DNA of 64,000 bases from positions 39,843-103,842 of the forward strand of contig NZ_JAAKZY010000009.1 of assembly GCF_011045015.1 (NCBI RefSeq), read 5' to 3'. Positions 63,137-64,000 of the stretch are shown one piece after another. The notes under the pieces are model-generated. The model was given only the letters and a program-made list of their open reading frames with translations, searched no databases and was not told the DNA's origin. Every line of letters begins with the position of its first letter. Position 1 is the stretch's first letter. The stretch is from Streptomyces scabichelini. GTDB lineage: Bacteria; Actinomycetota; Actinomycetes; Streptomycetales; Streptomycetaceae. The position numbers and the translations under genes are program-made.

Positions 63137-64000
63137 ATGGACAGACGCGGCTTCAACCGGCGGGTGCTGTGGGGCGGTGCGGCCGTCGCGACATCGTTGT
63201 CGCTGGCTCCCGAGTCCGTCGGCGCGGCCGAGGTGCCGGTGAAGACCGCTCCGGCCGGCGGCGAGGTGAAGCACATCAAGCTGTACGCCGAGAAGCTGGC
63301 GGACGGTCAGATGGGCTACGGCCGTGAGAAGGGCAAGGCTTCGATCCCCGGCCCGCTCATCGAACTCAACGAGGGCGACACGCTGCACATCGAGTTCGAG
63401 AACACGATGGACGTGGCGGTGAGTCTGCACGTCCACGGCCTCGACTACGAGATCACCAGCGACGGCACGAAGCAGAACAAGAGCGACGTCGAGCCCGGCG
63501 GGACGCGTACGTACACCTGGCGCACGCACGCGCCCGGCCGTCGCAAGGACGGCACGTGGCGCGCGGGCAGCGCGGGCTACTGGCACTACCACGACCATGT
63601 CGTCGGCTCGGAGCACGGCACCCAGGGCCTCCGTAAGGGGCTGTACGGTCCGGTGATCGTTCGCCGGAAGGGCGACATCCTCCCGGACGCGACCCACACG
63701 ATCGTCTTCAACGACATGCTGATCAACAACAAGCCCGCGCACAGTGGCCCCAACTTCGAGGCGACGGTGGGCGATCGCGTCGAGTTCGTGGTGATCACGC
63801 ACGGCGAGTACTACCACACGTTCCACATGCACGGTCATCGCTGGGCCGACAACCGCACGGGGATGCTGACCGGCCCCGACGACCCGAGCCAGGTGCTGGA
63901 CAACAAGATCACGGGGCCGGCCGACTCGTTCGGCTTCCAGGTGATCGCGGGGGAGGGTGTCGGGGCGGGGGCCTGGATGTACCACTGCCATGTCCAGAGC
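63137..64000 (+). CDS. Two-domain small laccase, C-terminus beyond window
   Basis: The first 288 codons of a multicopper oxidase, open to the window end. A Tat signal peptide ([15 protein letters not shown]) precedes the mature enzyme. Copper ligands in order: [17 protein letters not shown], and HCHVQS at the cut end. The small size and two-domain plan match the Streptomyces small laccase SLAC, a trimeric phenol oxidase that is Tat-exported with its copper. The copper-site protein and sugar dehydrogenase genes on the other side of the promoter suggest a shared extracellular oxidation programme. Confidence 0.92.
   Translation, partial: MDRRGFNRRVLWGGAAVATSLSLAPESVGAAEVPVKTAPAGGEVKHIKLYAEKLADGQMGYGREKGKASIPGPLIELNEGDTLHIEFENTMDVAVSLHVHGLDYEITSDGTKQNKSDVEPGGTRTYTWRTHAPGRRKDGTWRAGSAGYWHYHDHVVGSEHGTQGLRKGLYGPVIVRRKGDILPDATHTIVFNDMLINNKPAHSGPNFEATVGDRVEFVVITHGEYYHTFHMHGHRWADNRTGMLTGPDDPSQVLDNKITGPADSFGFQVIAGEGVGAGAWMYHCHVQS

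Noticed and set aside
1..64000. CRISPR arrays, tRNA or rRNA genes, prophage genes, replication origin
   Set aside because: No regularly spaced direct repeats with spacers, no tRNA-like cloverleaf, no rRNA sequence, and no phage or partition genes were found.

Overview
The window is high-GC actinobacterial DNA, almost certainly a Streptomyces chromosome. The signs are the codon use with G/C in third position, frequent ATGA/GTGA stop-start overlaps, twin-arginine and lipobox secretion signals, DUF2510 proteins, and a pcaV-pcaIJFHGB-L block in the order known from S. coelicolor. The left 37 kb is accessory DNA carrying two specialised-metabolite clusters. The right 27 kb looks like ordinary Streptomyces chromosome.

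Region 1 (1-20,912) is most of a yersiniabactin/pyochelin-type NRPS-PKS metallophore cluster whose start lies left of the window. One plus-strand operon encodes, in order: A-PCP (partial); KS-AT-KR-ACP-Cy-TE; a complete peptide/nickel-type ABC importer (lipoprotein, two permeases, fused double ATPase); two free-standing methyltransferases; and PCP-Cy-PCP. After a strong convergent terminator comes a minus-strand thioredoxin-reductase-like flavoprotein, divergent from a saccharopine-dehydrogenase-like reductase. The divergent promoter contains a good match to the Zur (zinc uptake regulator) operator, which suggests a zinc-scavenging metallophore. Domains that are fused in HMWP1/HMWP2 are separate proteins here, and the methyltransferases appear to keep scraps of the adenylation domain they once interrupted.

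Region 2 (20,958-24,644) is a patchy zone between the clusters. It holds intact small genes (nucleoside-deoxyribosyltransferase-like protein, SDR, ArsR regulator, secreted AMIN-like protein) mixed with decayed ones (GNAT, a small membrane protein, an aldo-keto reductase fragment, a transposase remnant).

Region 3 (24,802-36,958) is a linear azol(in)e-containing peptide (RiPP) cluster. It encodes a 47-residue Ser/Thr-rich, Cys-free precursor, a hairpin right behind it, a SagB-like dehydrogenase, a SagC/ocin-ThiF-like protein, a YcaO cyclodehydratase, two CPBP-type membrane proteins, a BAAT-type alpha/beta hydrolase, a TetR regulator with an AcrR-like operator, an MFS exporter, a SAM methyltransferase and a LuxR-type regulator. 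A divergent ABC-class ATPase gene lies beside the precursor.

Region 4 (37,134-64,000) holds a Tat-exported phospholipase C and a scramblase-like protein; an EamA transporter/PAP2 pair facing a TetR gene across a 26-bp perfect palindrome; a DUF2510 protein; a large AAA ATPase; an SDR; and the beta-ketoadipate operon pcaIJFHGB-L with divergent pcaV. These are followed by a DUF3048 lipoprotein, an ATP-dependent DNA ligase divergent from a LigD-type primase/polymerase, two large secreted proteins (cupredoxin/DUF1080 and ThuA/GSDH), and the start of a two-domain small laccase cut by the window end. No rRNA, tRNA, CRISPR array or replication origin was seen.
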